Shown piece after piece: positions 47,984 through 56,828 of a DNA stretch of 64,000 nucleotides (positions within the stretch are counted from its first letter, which is position 1; each line of letters begins with the position of its first letter). The notes under the pieces were generated by a model that was not told the origin of the DNA, did no database searches, and saw only the letters and a program-made list of their open reading frames with translations. Origin of the DNA: Bacteroidota bacterium (GTDB taxonomy: Bacteria > Bacteroidota > Bacteroidia > Chitinophagales > BACL12); assembly GCA_016718035.1 (NCBI GenBank), contig JADKEK010000001.1:992001-1056000 (forward strand), written 5' to 3'. The position numbers were made by a program, and so were the translations under genes.

Positions 47984-48126
47984 GAAGGAAAGTGGGGTGA
48001 ACTTAACAGAGGCATAGATTCGAGATCTATTTTGTGTATTAGTCCCCACTCTCCATTCTGGTTGCAATAGGCCCAGTTAGAATTTTAAGTCCTCGAAGAC
48101 TAAATAAAGGTCTTAGGCTATGCAAC
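47984..48126 (+). ncRNA. Candidate bridge (seek) RNA of the IS110 element
   Basis: The leader folds into two stem-loops with internal loops. Loop 1: stem 47984-47997 with 48044-48058 (GAAGGA-A-AGTGGGG with CCCCACT-C-TCC-A-TTC), capped by ATAGAT / ATCTAT (48014-48030); its left strand has ACAGAGGC (48006-48013), 7 of 8 identical to the left target ACTGAGGC, and its right strand has TGTG (48033-48036), complementary to CACA at the right target. Loop 2: stem GTTGCA / TGCAAC (48061-48126); its left strand has TTAGAAT (48077-48083), identical to the element's right end (49169-49175), and TAAAGG (48105-48110) is complementary to its left end (47932-47937). Both loops thus follow one rule. RNA ends and base pairs are inferred by eye. 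Confidence 0.65.
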
Positions 48127-48154
48127 TTATTTTAAAATGTTCTAAAACAAAGCT

Positions 48155-49144
48155 ATGAAAAAAACAAACATCATTGGAGCTGACCTCTCAAAAAAAACGA
48201 TTGATTTGCATTGTCACGACACTAAAACCCATTTTGTGATTTCAAACAACCTGATCGGGTTTAAATCGATGGTTAAGTGGATTGTTCAACGATCAATTCT
48301 ATTAAATGATGTAGTCATTGTTATGGAACATACCGGCCTTTACAGTTATTGTTTTGAAGAATTTTTGCATGCAAATGATGTTAAATTCACAAAAGTAACT
48401 GCATTAGAAATTAAACTATCGATGGGGGTATTTAGAGGGAAGTCAGACAAAATTGATGCAAAAAAAATTGCACATTTTGGAAATGAAAAAATAACTAAAC
48501 TCAAACTATCTCAACCAGTTGAAAAAGACGTGAAACGCCTACAGATGCTAATGTCCAGCAAAAATCTTTTGGTAAAACAACGAGCTGCTTTATTATGTTC
48601 AACTAAGGAATATCAAAACATTGGATTATCTGATAAGGACTTAATTTTAAAAGCACAATTAGTTGTAATTAAAGAATTAACAAAGCAAATAGACTTATTA
48701 GAAGCAGAAATTGATTTAATTATCAAAACCAATTTATCCCTTAATAACAGCTACCAATTATTAACATCAATCAAAGGAGTTGGACCGGTAATAGCAATAA
48801 CCACCATTATCAAAACACATAATTTTCAACGTTTTGAGAATGCTAGAAAATTTGCTTGTTTTTGTGGAACAGCGCCGTTCCCCAATGAGTCCGGTTCATC
48901 CATAAAAAAGAGAACTAAAATTAGCCACTTGGCTGATAAACAAATGAAAGCATTATTGGATCAAGGTGCCAAAAGTGCACTGTTATATGATAAGGAGCTT
49001 AAAAATTATTATGAAAGTCGCTTAGCAAAGGGGAAGTCAAAAATGAGCACAATTAATATTATTAGAAACAAAATTATTGCCAGGATGTTCGCTGTAATCA
49101 AGCGCCAGAAACCATTTGTTGAAAATTATTTAGCCGCAGCATAA
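48155..49144 (+). CDS. IS110-family transposase (DEDD recombinase)
   Basis: This 329-residue recombinase shows the N-terminal DEDD (RuvC-like) domain with D10 (IIGADLSKK), E58 (VIVMEHTGLY), D98 and D101 (GKSDKIDAKKIAHFG), and the C-terminal Transposase_20 domain with SIKGVGPVIAITTII, FACFCGTAPFPNESGSS, where the ESGSS segment (residues 245-249) likely holds the catalytic Ser. Length is typical of the family and the frame is intact, so the element may be active. Recombination would be guided by the candidate RNA in the 5' leader. Confidence 0.93.
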   Translation: MKKTNIIGADLSKKTIDLHCHDTKTHFVISNNLIGFKSMVKWIVQRSILLNDVVIVMEHTGLYSYCFEEFLHANDVKFTKVTALEIKLSMGVFRGKSDKIDAKKIAHFGNEKITKLKLSQPVEKDVKRLQMLMSSKNLLVKQRAALLCSTKEYQNIGLSDKDLILKAQLVVIKELTKQIDLLEAEIDLIIKTNLSLNNSYQLLTSIKGVGPVIAITTIIKTHNFQRFENARKFACFCGTAPFPNESGSSIKKRTKISHLADKQMKALLDQGAKSALLYDKELKNYYESRLAKGKSKMSTINIIRNKIIARMFAVIKRQKPFVENYLAAA

Positions 49145-49176
49145 AGAAAATTTGGTAGTTTAATAGTCTTAGAATA

Positions 49177-49627
49177 CACAGAGGGGTTCATAATAAGATT
49201 AAAATATTTATATTAATTGACAGTAAATACTAAAATATAAAATTGTAGAAAATATCCTCTGTGAACTTTGTGTGTATTTTCTTTGCGCCCTCCGTGGTTA
49301 AAAAAAAACTAATGTACCATTGAGAAGATGTACCTATGTACCAATGCGCGAAACAATTAATGTGCTAATGTGGTTATGTGCTGATGTGCTAATTAAACAG
49401 CCGGTTGTCGACTCCTCCATTTTCCCATTTTCCGCGCGAAACTGGTTTAACGACTTAGCGCGCTTGAAATAACAAATCATATAAATCTTAACTCTTTGCA
49501 GCTTTGCGAGAAACTAATCAATGTGCTGATTTGATAATGTGCTGATGTGCTGATTAAACAGCCGGTTGTCGACTCCGCCATTTTCCCTTTTTCCGCGCGA
49601 AACTGGTTTGTAAGTATATGCATTCAT
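49177..49627. repeat. Right part of the interrupted repeat, plus related strings
   Basis: From 49177 to about 49350 the sequence is nearly identical to 46229-46395 (CACAGAGGGGTTCATAATAA, TTTGTGTGTATTTTCTTTGC, CCATTGAGAAGATGTACC). It then continues with TGTGCTAATGTGGTTATGTG strings, a CTTTGCAGCTTTGCGAGAAAC segment and two copies of GCCGGTTGTCGACTCC. No gene is supported. The tract ends at the corrected 3' end of the glycosyltransferase gene. Confidence 0.85.
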
Positions 49628-50570
49628 CTAAACCTTTTTCACCACATACTTCGCAGCCGTGAAAATTTGTTTTTTAAATACATAAATTTCAAACCAACTC
49701 CAAATACGATACTTGAGTTTTTCGTGTTTTTGTAATGGGCGATTTATTTTTTTTGATGTTTGGAATAATTAAGCATATTACCCCAATCGAACTGCGCTAT
49801 TCGCGTTTGCATGATGGCCGGATGTGTGCCTTTAAAATTGGTTTTCTTCCAACAGGACCGTAATCAAAAATAGTAGCAGCAAAATTTTCTGTAGTTGTCG
49901 ATTGACCGTGATGTAAAGTATTACTCATTTTGCGTTTGCGCATCATAAAATCCGGCGGACGCACCCAACCATAGTGATAAATACCTGCATTTACACGAGC
50001 TACATTTAATTTATAAACACCTTCTTTCAGCCGGAAATTTTTTCCATCAAAATTCGGAATACGTCGAAACCCCTGCGCATCGCCATACGAATGTATATCA
50101 GGGTGATTGCGAATAATGCGTATTTCCTGACCATAAGCACTATGCGAACGATTCTGATGCCAGTAATCGCCCCAAAAATGAAAATACTTGAATAATAATC
50201 CTTCTATTGCTGTATTCGGTAATAATTCTTCACACCTGTTTCGAATGGTTGCGTAATCCTTTTCATGAATTACTTCATCTCCCTGAATATAAAATAACCA
50301 GTCGCCCGTACAATGTGATCTTGCCAAATCGGTTTGCTGCGCATAAACCTGCGCTTTTGGAAATGCAACCGTATCCCAAACGGTATTGATAATTTTTATT
50401 TTAGGCGAATTGATACTTTGTAATAATTCAAATGTAGTATCACCTTCATCATTATCACCCATAGCAATAATAAATTCATCTAATAACGGCAATACACTTT
50501 GAATTGATTCCTTAATGGGATAATCGAGCTTATCGGCATTGCGAATAAAGGTGAATCCGGAAATACGCAT
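49628..50570 (-). CDS. Family 2 glycosyltransferase (frameshifted near its 3' end)
   Basis: This family 2 (GT-A fold) glycosyltransferase has FIRNADKLDYPIKESIQSVLP at the N-terminus, DEFIIAMGDNDEGD, and the acidic motif in WLFYIQGDEVIHEKD. From the ATG at 50570 the frame as written stops at 49797, after FDYGPVGRKPILKA. Reading one extra base in CC at 49829-49830 gives KGTHPAIMQTRIAQFDWGNM, and one extra T in the run at 49747-49754 continues to a stop at 49628, total about 314 residues and a whole number of codons. These are homopolymer deletions, so the gene is probably intact in the organism. Sugar substrate unknown. Confidence 0.78.
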
Positions 50571-50612
50571 AAACAAAAATACCTATTTACAATGAATGTA
50601 TACTATTTGCCA

Positions 50613-51491
50613 CTACTCCCCTGCCAGTATGTCTTCCAGGCGACGAAGGTCATCGGCTTTGTATTGCTCCGATGGTTTTTTGAGCAGTGAAATCAGGTAT
50701 TGCACGTATTCAAATAACACCTGACGATTAGAAGCCGGTGCAAAATATTTATCGCTTGGCTGAGCACCAATTTTATTTAAATAAATATTGATTTCCTTTT
50801 CACTAAATGCCAAACCCTTGTTATAAGGATTTACATAAAACAATACCTCTTCCCTATTTTCTTCTTTATTGTCGAAATCGGTAATATAATCTTTAGCGCG
50901 AGCCAAAATAAAATGCGCACTCAAACAAACACCATATACCGGCAAATCGAGCTGCTGGCATAAACACAAATACAAAATACCAATGGCAAAGTGATTACCT
51001 TTTAGTGCGTCAACAGCATTATTAATATACATGTAACGCAATTCATCATCATCGTTATTGAGTCCCAAAAACTGATAGTGCGAAAATAAAGTTTGATTCA
51101 CCACATTCATTTGCTCGAGTGGGGACAAATAATTATTAATACCAATCCAGATATCTTTTTGAATACGTGAAATTGTTTTTAATAATTTTTCTTCATCTAA
51201 TTCGGGATATTGGTGTCGGGTAATAATTAAAACACCTTTTAATAAATCGTTATTTTCATGTTCTGCCCAAATTTTTAAATCGTGCTCAACTCGTGTAAAC
51301 TGGATATGATGAATGAGCTCCTCAATACGCTCCTGCATTACAGGGTTGGGGATAGAAGTGTAGGCATCTTCCAATTTATCAATTACCATGGGCCCTAAGG
51401 CAATTAATCGCGCAGCAACATGGTCAAATACTTCCTGATCACTGTCATCTAACAATGCAATTAGCGCGGCTATTTCACTTTCGTTGCTCAC
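50613..51491 (-). CDS. Transglutaminase-like (SirB1-type) protein
   Basis: This 292-residue cytoplasmic protein begins with GTG at 51491. An N-terminal helical part (residues 1-75) leads to a transglutaminase-like domain of the SirB1/YchA type: MYINNAVDALKGNHFAIGILYLCLCQQLDLPVYGVCLSAHFILA, where Cys and His near the expected places stand in the fold. Family members often sit in conserved operons but no clear enzyme activity is known. It follows topA by 33 bp on the same strand. Confidence 0.75.
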   Translation of the reverse strand: MSNESEIAALIALLDDSDQEVFDHVAARLIALGPMVIDKLEDAYTSIPNPVMQERIEELIHHIQFTRVEHDLKIWAEHENNDLLKGVLIITRHQYPELDEEKLLKTISRIQKDIWIGINNYLSPLEQMNVVNQTLFSHYQFLGLNNDDDELRYMYINNAVDALKGNHFAIGILYLCLCQQLDLPVYGVCLSAHFILARAKDYITDFDNKEENREEVLFYVNPYNKGLAFSEKEINIYLNKIGAQPSDKYFAPASNRQVLFEYVQYLISLLKKPSEQYKADDLRRLEDILAGE

Positions 51492-51524
51492 TGGAATATT
51501 ATTTACTCAACTGCCTGACTAAAA

Positions 51525-53877
51525 TTATTTCTTTTTCGCAAACCGTTTTTTACCTTTTACGGAAGGGTCGGTATTTTTTATAATATCCAATACATCATCA
51601 AGCGTTAAATCTTTAGCCACTTTATCTTTTGGAATTTTATAATTTTCTTTTCCTTTTTTAATATACGCACCGTATTGTCCGTTCAAAACCTGCACTTCAT
51701 GTTCAGGAAAATCGTGAATGAGTTTATTCGCATCTTTTTCATCTTTAGCCAAAATTAATTCAATGGCTTCTTCTAACGTGATGCTTGCTGCTTCCGTACC
51801 TTTTGGTATAGAATAAAACTTTTTCATATTGCGCACATACGGACCAAAACGACCAATACCAACAACTACATCATCTTCGCGATAAGTGCCAATTGTTTTT
51901 GGTAACTCAAATAATTTAATGGCATCTTCCAAAGTTAATTCTGCCATGTTTTGTGTTTTGAGTAAACCGGCAAATTTTGGTTTTTTGGCGTCAGGATTAT
52001 TTTTTAATTCTTTCGGATCGAGGGTCTCTCCCATTACCACCATGGCACCGTATTTTCCCATCATCACTTTAAGTGGTTCACCGTTTGGATGTACGCCCAA
52101 ATACCGCTCTCCTGTTATCTTTTGAGCTGTTTTGGTGGTAACTTCCATGTGGGCATGAAATGGTTTATAAAAATCATCGATCATTTTATGCCAGTCGATT
52201 TTACCAACTGCAATTTCATCAAATTGTTCTTCCACATTTGCAGTGAAATTATAATCGAGAATTTGCGGGAAATTGGTAATTAAAAAATCGGTGACTAAAA
52301 TGCCTAAATCGGTAGGAAATAATTTCATACGTTCAGCACCGAATGTTTCGGTAAGCGTTTGTTTTTGCACTTTGCCTCCCGATAAGGTATATTGAATAAA
52401 AGCACGTTCAATTCCTTCTTTATCCTTTTTCTCTACATATTCTCTTTTCTGAATGGTAGAAATTGTTGGTGCATAAGTAGATGGTCGGCCAATGCCTAAT
52501 TCCTCTAATTTTTTCACCAAACTTGCTTCCGTATATCGCGCACCCGGTTTTGAAAATTTTTGTGCGCCAATCATTTCAACCAACGCTAAATCCTGACCAA
52601 TTTTTAATGGTGGTAATAAGGTAGCATCTTCATCTTTAACATCTTCAAGCGCTTCGGTATATACTTTTAAAAATCCGTCGAATTTGATTATTTCTCCTTT
52701 AGCAACAAGATTTTCTTTGCGGGAAGAAATGTTGATGTCTACTACTGTTTTTTCCAACTCTGCATCAGCCATTTGCGATGCCATGGTGCGTTCCAGATGA
52801 GTTTATATAAACGTTTTTCATCAAAATCGGCTTCTACTTCCTGATTTTCCATGTAAGTAGGTCGAATGGCTTCGTGGGCCTCTTGTGCACCGGCCGATTT
52901 GGTTTTAAACTTGCGTGGGTTAGCATATTTATCGCCGTAATTTTTTACAATTTCGGACTTAATAGCATCCATTGCCTGATCACCTAAATTCACTGAGTCT
53001 GTTCTCATATATGTGATATGCCCTTCTTCATATAATTTCTGGGCAATCATCATGGTTCTTGCAACTGAAAATCCCAATTTAGTAGAAGCTTCCTGTTGTA
53101 ATGTTGAAGTAGTAAATGGTGCAGATGGTGTTCTTTTCGCAGGTTTAACCGCAATATTGGCAACAGCGAATTTTGCACCGTTGCAATCATTGACAAATTT
53201 TTCTGCATCACCTTCCTGTTCCAAACGTTCAGGTAAATCCGCTTTTAAAGTATATTCTCTGCCATTTTCATCTTTAACAATAAAGTTGGCGGTAATTTTA
53301 TAAGAAGCAACAGGTTTAAACGCATTGATTTCATGCTCGCGCTCCACTAAAACCCGCACTGCCACACTTTGTACTCGTCCCGCAGAGAGGGAAGTTTTCA
53401 TATTGATTTTGCGCCATAAAAGTGGTGACAATTCGAAACCCACAATACGGTCCAAAATTCTGCGTGCCTGTTGAGCATCAACTAAATCGATATTAATAAA
53501 CCGCGGTTTGGCCACGGCATCCTGAATGGCTTTTTAGTGATTTCGTGGAAAACGATACGTTTGGCATTTTTAGCATTTAATCCCAAAACCTCACATAAAT
53601 GCCAGGAAATGGCTTCACCTTCGCGGTCCTCATCCGTTGCTAACCAAATTTCTTCTGCGCTTTTCGCCAACTTCTTCAGCTCCTTCACCAATGCCTCTTT
53701 GTCGGGCGAAATGACGTATTTAGGTTCATAATTTTTTTCAAAATCGATACCGAAATTCGCTTTCTCCAGGTCGCGGATATGGCCATAGCAGGACTTCACA
53801 ACGAAATCTTTCCCAAGGAATTTTTCAATAGTTTTTGCCTTCGCAGGCGACTCCACAATCATTAAATTTTTTGCCAT
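51525..53877 (-). CDS. topA: DNA topoisomerase I (two frameshifts in this sequence)
   Basis: Type IA topoisomerase of about 784 residues that relaxes negative supercoils. The first part (53877 to about 53535) has the start AKNLMIVESPAKAKTIEKFL and TOPRIM text LATDEDREGEAISWHL. The middle part (to about 52795) has SLSAGRVQSVAVRVLVERE and the catalytic Tyr in HITYMRTDSVNLG. The last part has four C-terminal repeats (KYGAMVVMG, RFGPYVRN, QYGAYIKKG). Missing bases in the five-T run 53531-53535 and in CC at 52793-52794 explain the two breaks; restoring them gives FHEITKKAIQDAVAKPRF and KLIWERTMASQMADAEL. Essential in most bacteria, so error is more likely than loss. Confidence 0.92.
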
Positions 53878-53972
53878 CTCAACGGTTTACTTCGGTGCAA
53901 AGATAATTTTCTGCCGCACATACAAGTCAAATCCCTGTTTTTTTATCTACATCTTTCAAACCATTATCCCTT

Positions 53973-53980
53973 TAGTTTTG
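53973..53980 (+). promoter_or_regulatory. Bacteroidota-type promoter element (TAGTTTTG) of the mrp gene
   Basis: TAGTTTTG matches TAnnTTTG and lies 35 bases before the mrp start. A clear -33 TTTG at the usual spacing is lacking, so this is a tentative call. It is in the spacer between divergent topA and mrp. Confidence 0.4.
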
Positions 53981-54015
53981 TTCTGCAGGCAGTAACTTTA
54001 CACCTTATTATATAT

Positions 54016-55122
54016 ATGGAAATCACCGAAAAAAGGATTTTAGACGCGCTGCGGAATGTAGATGATCCGGACCTGCACAAAGATATTGTAACCCTTGGAA
54101 TGGTTAAAAACATTCAGATTGAGGGCAAAAAAGTAAGTTTTACCGTTGAACTTACCACACCTGCCTGTCCCATGAAGGAAGAAATTCACCGCGCCTGCAT
54201 GAATGCCGTAAAACATCTTGTGGATAAAGAAGCTATTGTGGATATCAATATGAGCTCCCGGGTATCGTCGGTACGGGGCAATAATGAGGTTTTGCTGCCG
54301 GGTGTTAAAAATATTATTGCCGTTTGCTCGGGAAAAGGTGGCGTTGGAAAGTCTACCGTTTCAGTCAATCTGGCACTTGGCTTGTCCAAAACGGGGGCCA
54401 AAGTGGGCATTATGGACGCAGATATTTACGGTCCGAGTATACCGCTCATGTTAGGCCTCAAAGACGCTAAACCGAAAGTTGTGGAACAAAACGGTAAGGC
54501 TATGATGATACCGCTGGAGGCTTATGGCCTTAAATCGCTTTCTATTGGCTATCTGGTCGACGAAACCCAGGCGGTGGTATGGAGAGGCCCAATGGTGAGC
54601 AGCGCTTTACGTCAGTTTGTCACGGATTGTATTTGGGGCGAATTAGATTACCTCATCATCGACCTGCCTCCCGGAACTGGCGATGTGCATCTAACATTGG
54701 TGCAAACAGTGCCGATTACAGGTGCAATAGTAGTTACCACACCTCAGGAAGTGGCATTGGCCGATGCGCGAAAATCGGCAAGTATGTTTAAGTTGCCGAA
54801 TATTAATGTCCCGATAATCGGTGTGGTGGAAAACATGGCATATTACACACCTGCTGAGTTACCTGAAAACAAATATTACATTTTCGGAAAAGGCGGAGGC
54901 GATTTGCTCGCGAAAGAATATATGGTGCCATTGTTAGGGCAATTGCCGCTGGTTCAAAGTATTCGTGAAGGTGGAGATAGTGGTAAACCGGCAATTTTGG
55001 ACGATAGTAATCCGATTTTACAGGCCGCTTTCGATGAGGTGATTAATAATACAGCGCGTTTTATTTCGATACGCAACGATGAAAAAGCTGCTACCAAGGT
55101 AGTGGAAATCACGAGAGGGTAA
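54016..55122 (+). CDS. Mrp/NBP35-family iron-sulfur carrier ATPase
   Basis: This 368-residue protein has an N-terminal MIP18-like (DUF59) domain (LRNVDDPDLHKDIVTLGMV and ACPMKEEI), then a P-loop ATPase with the deviant Walker A CSGKGGVGKSTVSVNLA and DADIYGPSIPLMLGL, DLPPGTGDVHLTL. Such proteins carry or assemble iron-sulfur clusters in the cytoplasm. The NifU-like gene begins 30 bp downstream, supporting a role in cluster assembly. Probable promoter at 53973. Confidence 0.92.
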   Translation: MEITEKRILDALRNVDDPDLHKDIVTLGMVKNIQIEGKKVSFTVELTTPACPMKEEIHRACMNAVKHLVDKEAIVDINMSSRVSSVRGNNEVLLPGVKNIIAVCSGKGGVGKSTVSVNLALGLSKTGAKVGIMDADIYGPSIPLMLGLKDAKPKVVEQNGKAMMIPLEAYGLKSLSIGYLVDETQAVVWRGPMVSSALRQFVTDCIWGELDYLIIDLPPGTGDVHLTLVQTVPITGAIVVTTPQEVALADARKSASMFKLPNINVPIIGVVENMAYYTPAELPENKYYIFGKGGGDLLAKEYMVPLLGQLPLVQSIREGGDSGKPAILDDSNPILQAAFDEVINNTARFISIRNDEKAATKVVEITRG

Positions 55123-55152
55123 TTGATTAAATTGATTAATTTTGCATTAGTT

Positions 55153-55398
55153 ATGACAACGAATATGACATCTATCATGGAGCAGGTTGAAACTTCGCTC
55201 GACACCATTCGTCCTTATCTCAAACAGGATGGTGGTGATATTCAAGTGGTAGAAATTACCGACGATTTAGTTGTAAAAGTAAAACTGCTGGGCGCCTGCG
55301 AAAACTGCCCAATGAGTTTCATGACCATGAAAGCCGGGGTTGAAGCAAGTATCAAAAAAGCGATACCGGAGATTAAGGGGATTGAGACGGTTGCATGA
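55153..55398 (+). CDS. NifU-like C-terminal domain protein
   Basis: From the ATG at 55153 this is an 81-residue protein consisting of the NifU C-terminal domain: YLKQDGGDIQVVEI and the cluster-binding GACENCPMSFMTMKAGVE with its CxxC. It likely binds an iron-sulfur cluster and hands it on. A TTG start at 55123 would add ten unlikely residues. It lies 30 bp after the Mrp gene and should be cotranscribed with it. Confidence 0.9.
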   Translation: MTTNMTSIMEQVETSLDTIRPYLKQDGGDIQVVEITDDLVVKVKLLGACENCPMSFMTMKAGVEASIKKAIPEIKGIETVA

Positions 55399-55741
55399 AA
55401 TTTTAAAAGGAACGCAGATTTAACGGATTAGACGGATTTTGACGGATTAATTTATCGTAACGGTTGACATTTTTGTTTCCAATTTTTATTTTATAAACTT
55501 TTGGAGCAGCAACATTGCGCTTGCGATTGGAACTTTGTTCCGGTGTTTCGCTACAAATCCTCTCCGCCGCGGCGGATGCGGGTTTTCCGCTACACCCCGG
55601 GCTAGCATATCAGTAAATCGATATTATTTACATTTGTTTTGTGGCAGGCTTCCACTCAAAGTCCAAGCAGGGTTATTTTGAATAAATATTTCATTTAATA
55701 TAAAATTATTCAACACAAAAAGCTATCACTCCCATAATCTC
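55399..55741. repeat. Intergenic region with GC-rich palindrome and a short repeat
   Basis: No gene is seen in 343 bp. It holds a perfect palindrome TCCGCCGCGGCGGA at 55563-55576 (as at 47861) and a segment CACTCAAAGTCCAAGCAGGGT near 55653 that recurs in varied form near 61462. Both occur in other intergenic tracts here. Confidence 0.65.
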
Positions 55742-56002
55742 CTACCCTCTCCATTCAATCTGTTGCTTAACCCTAATCAACACATTATAAATTCCGTAGA
55801 CAAATATTCCAATCAAACAATATTGATACCATGCGCCCTGGGCGGACATATTTGAAATATGATATCCCAAAAACAAACTTACTAATACCAGTATAATAAT
55901 ATTGGCATATACATTAAATGTAAATTTTGTTTTGAAAACAGTGTAGAAAGACAATACAGTTACAAGCATTGTCGCAATCAAAATCAATATGGTCGTGTTC
56001 AT
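55742..56002 (-). CDS. Small membrane protein
   Basis: This 86-residue protein has three likely membrane spans: TTILILIATMLVTVLSFYTVF, NIIILVLVSLFLGYHI and YCLIGIFVYGIYNVLI, and ends in RVKQQIEWRG. No family is recognised. It stands alone among repeats, with an ATG start. Confidence 0.55.
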   Translation of the reverse strand: MNTTILILIATMLVTVLSFYTVFKTKFTFNVYANIIILVLVSLFLGYHISNMSAQGAWYQYCLIGIFVYGIYNVLIRVKQQIEWRG

Positions 56003-56828
56003 AGATGTTTTTTTTAGATAAGAGATGATAAAGATATTAAATTGTTACTTAAGGAGTATAATGGTTTGCAAATAAAACTTTGAGTTTCTTAGAGGCCCTT
56101 CGAGACTTAGTGGTGTATTTTCGTAATTTCCGTCGAAGATATAATTGTTAACCTACAGCCTTTATTATAACCACGAAGGCTCTAATTGCCTCAAAGTTGC
56201 TCGAAGGATATTTGTTTCTCGCAATCCCGATAGCTATCGGGATCAAAGTAATTGTTCGGTTGATTTAAGTCTAAATAAAAAACCAATTCAAGCGAGCAAA
56301 GGTGGAATTATTTATCGCTTTGCGCGCTTAAAAACAATCCATATCACACACAATACAAACCCTTCAACTTTGCAACTTTGCGAGAAACAAACATCATAAT
56401 ACACGAGTTGTTTCTCGCCAAGACGCAAAGTAATTGTTTGGATGATTTAAGTCTAAATAAAAAACCAATTCAAGCGAGCAAAGGTGGAATTGGTTATCGC
56501 TTTGCTCGCTTAAAAACAATCCATATCACACACAATACAAACCCTTCAACTTTGCAACTTTGCGAGAAACAAACATCATAATACACGAGTTGTTTCACCC
56601 GCCTCAGCGGACTGAAAGCGCGGAGACGGGAGAAAGCGGAGTTATATCAATTGGTTTACCAGCTCCGCGCGCTCAAAAACAAACCATATCACACAAATTA
56701 CAATAAAATAATCTCCGCACCTCCGCGTGAACCAAACATTGTTGCACATTCGTCATTTGTGCGACTTAAGTCACCAATTTGTATCATAAAAAACAGTTCT
56801 TTTGCGTTTTATTAATTTACAAGAATTT
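56003..56828. repeat. 182-bp tandem repeat and related intergenic sequence
   Basis: A 182-bp unit occurs twice: GTCTAAATAAAAAACCAATT starts at 56269 and 56451, and both copies run to AAACAAACATCATAATACAC. Upstream is a perfect palindrome CCCGATAGCTATCGGG at 56226-56241. Open frames of 84 and 67 residues (56145-56399, 56378-56581) share the same repeat peptide and are not credible genes. A related decayed copy with CTCCGCGCGCTC follows to about 56740. Confidence 0.82.

Larger units (their letters stand above)
47932..49176 (+). mobile_element. IS110-family insertion sequence, 1245 bp
   Basis: The ends are read by comparison with the unbroken repeat copy near 46214: the left flank matches through ACTGAGG (47925-47931) and the right flank resumes at CACAGAGGGG (49177). 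One base of the intact copy (a third G) is not accounted for, so the exact edges may be off by one or two bases. No terminal inverted repeats or target duplication are seen, as usual in IS110. A long left leader (223 bp) precedes the transposase and only 32 bp follow it, which is the arrangement of the IS110 group with a guide RNA in the left end. The element begins with a 7-bp hairpin (GGCCTTT / AAAGGCC, 47930-47951). Confidence 0.9.

Noticed and set aside
51525..53877. Programmed frameshifting in topA
   Set aside because: The two sites lack slippery codons with a stimulating element and do not resemble the prfB site; similar breaks in three other genes favour sequence error.
56145..56581. 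Two overlapping frames of 84 and 67 residues with the same peptide end
   Set aside because: They arise from the 182-bp tandem repeat; shared peptide reflects duplicated non-coding DNA.
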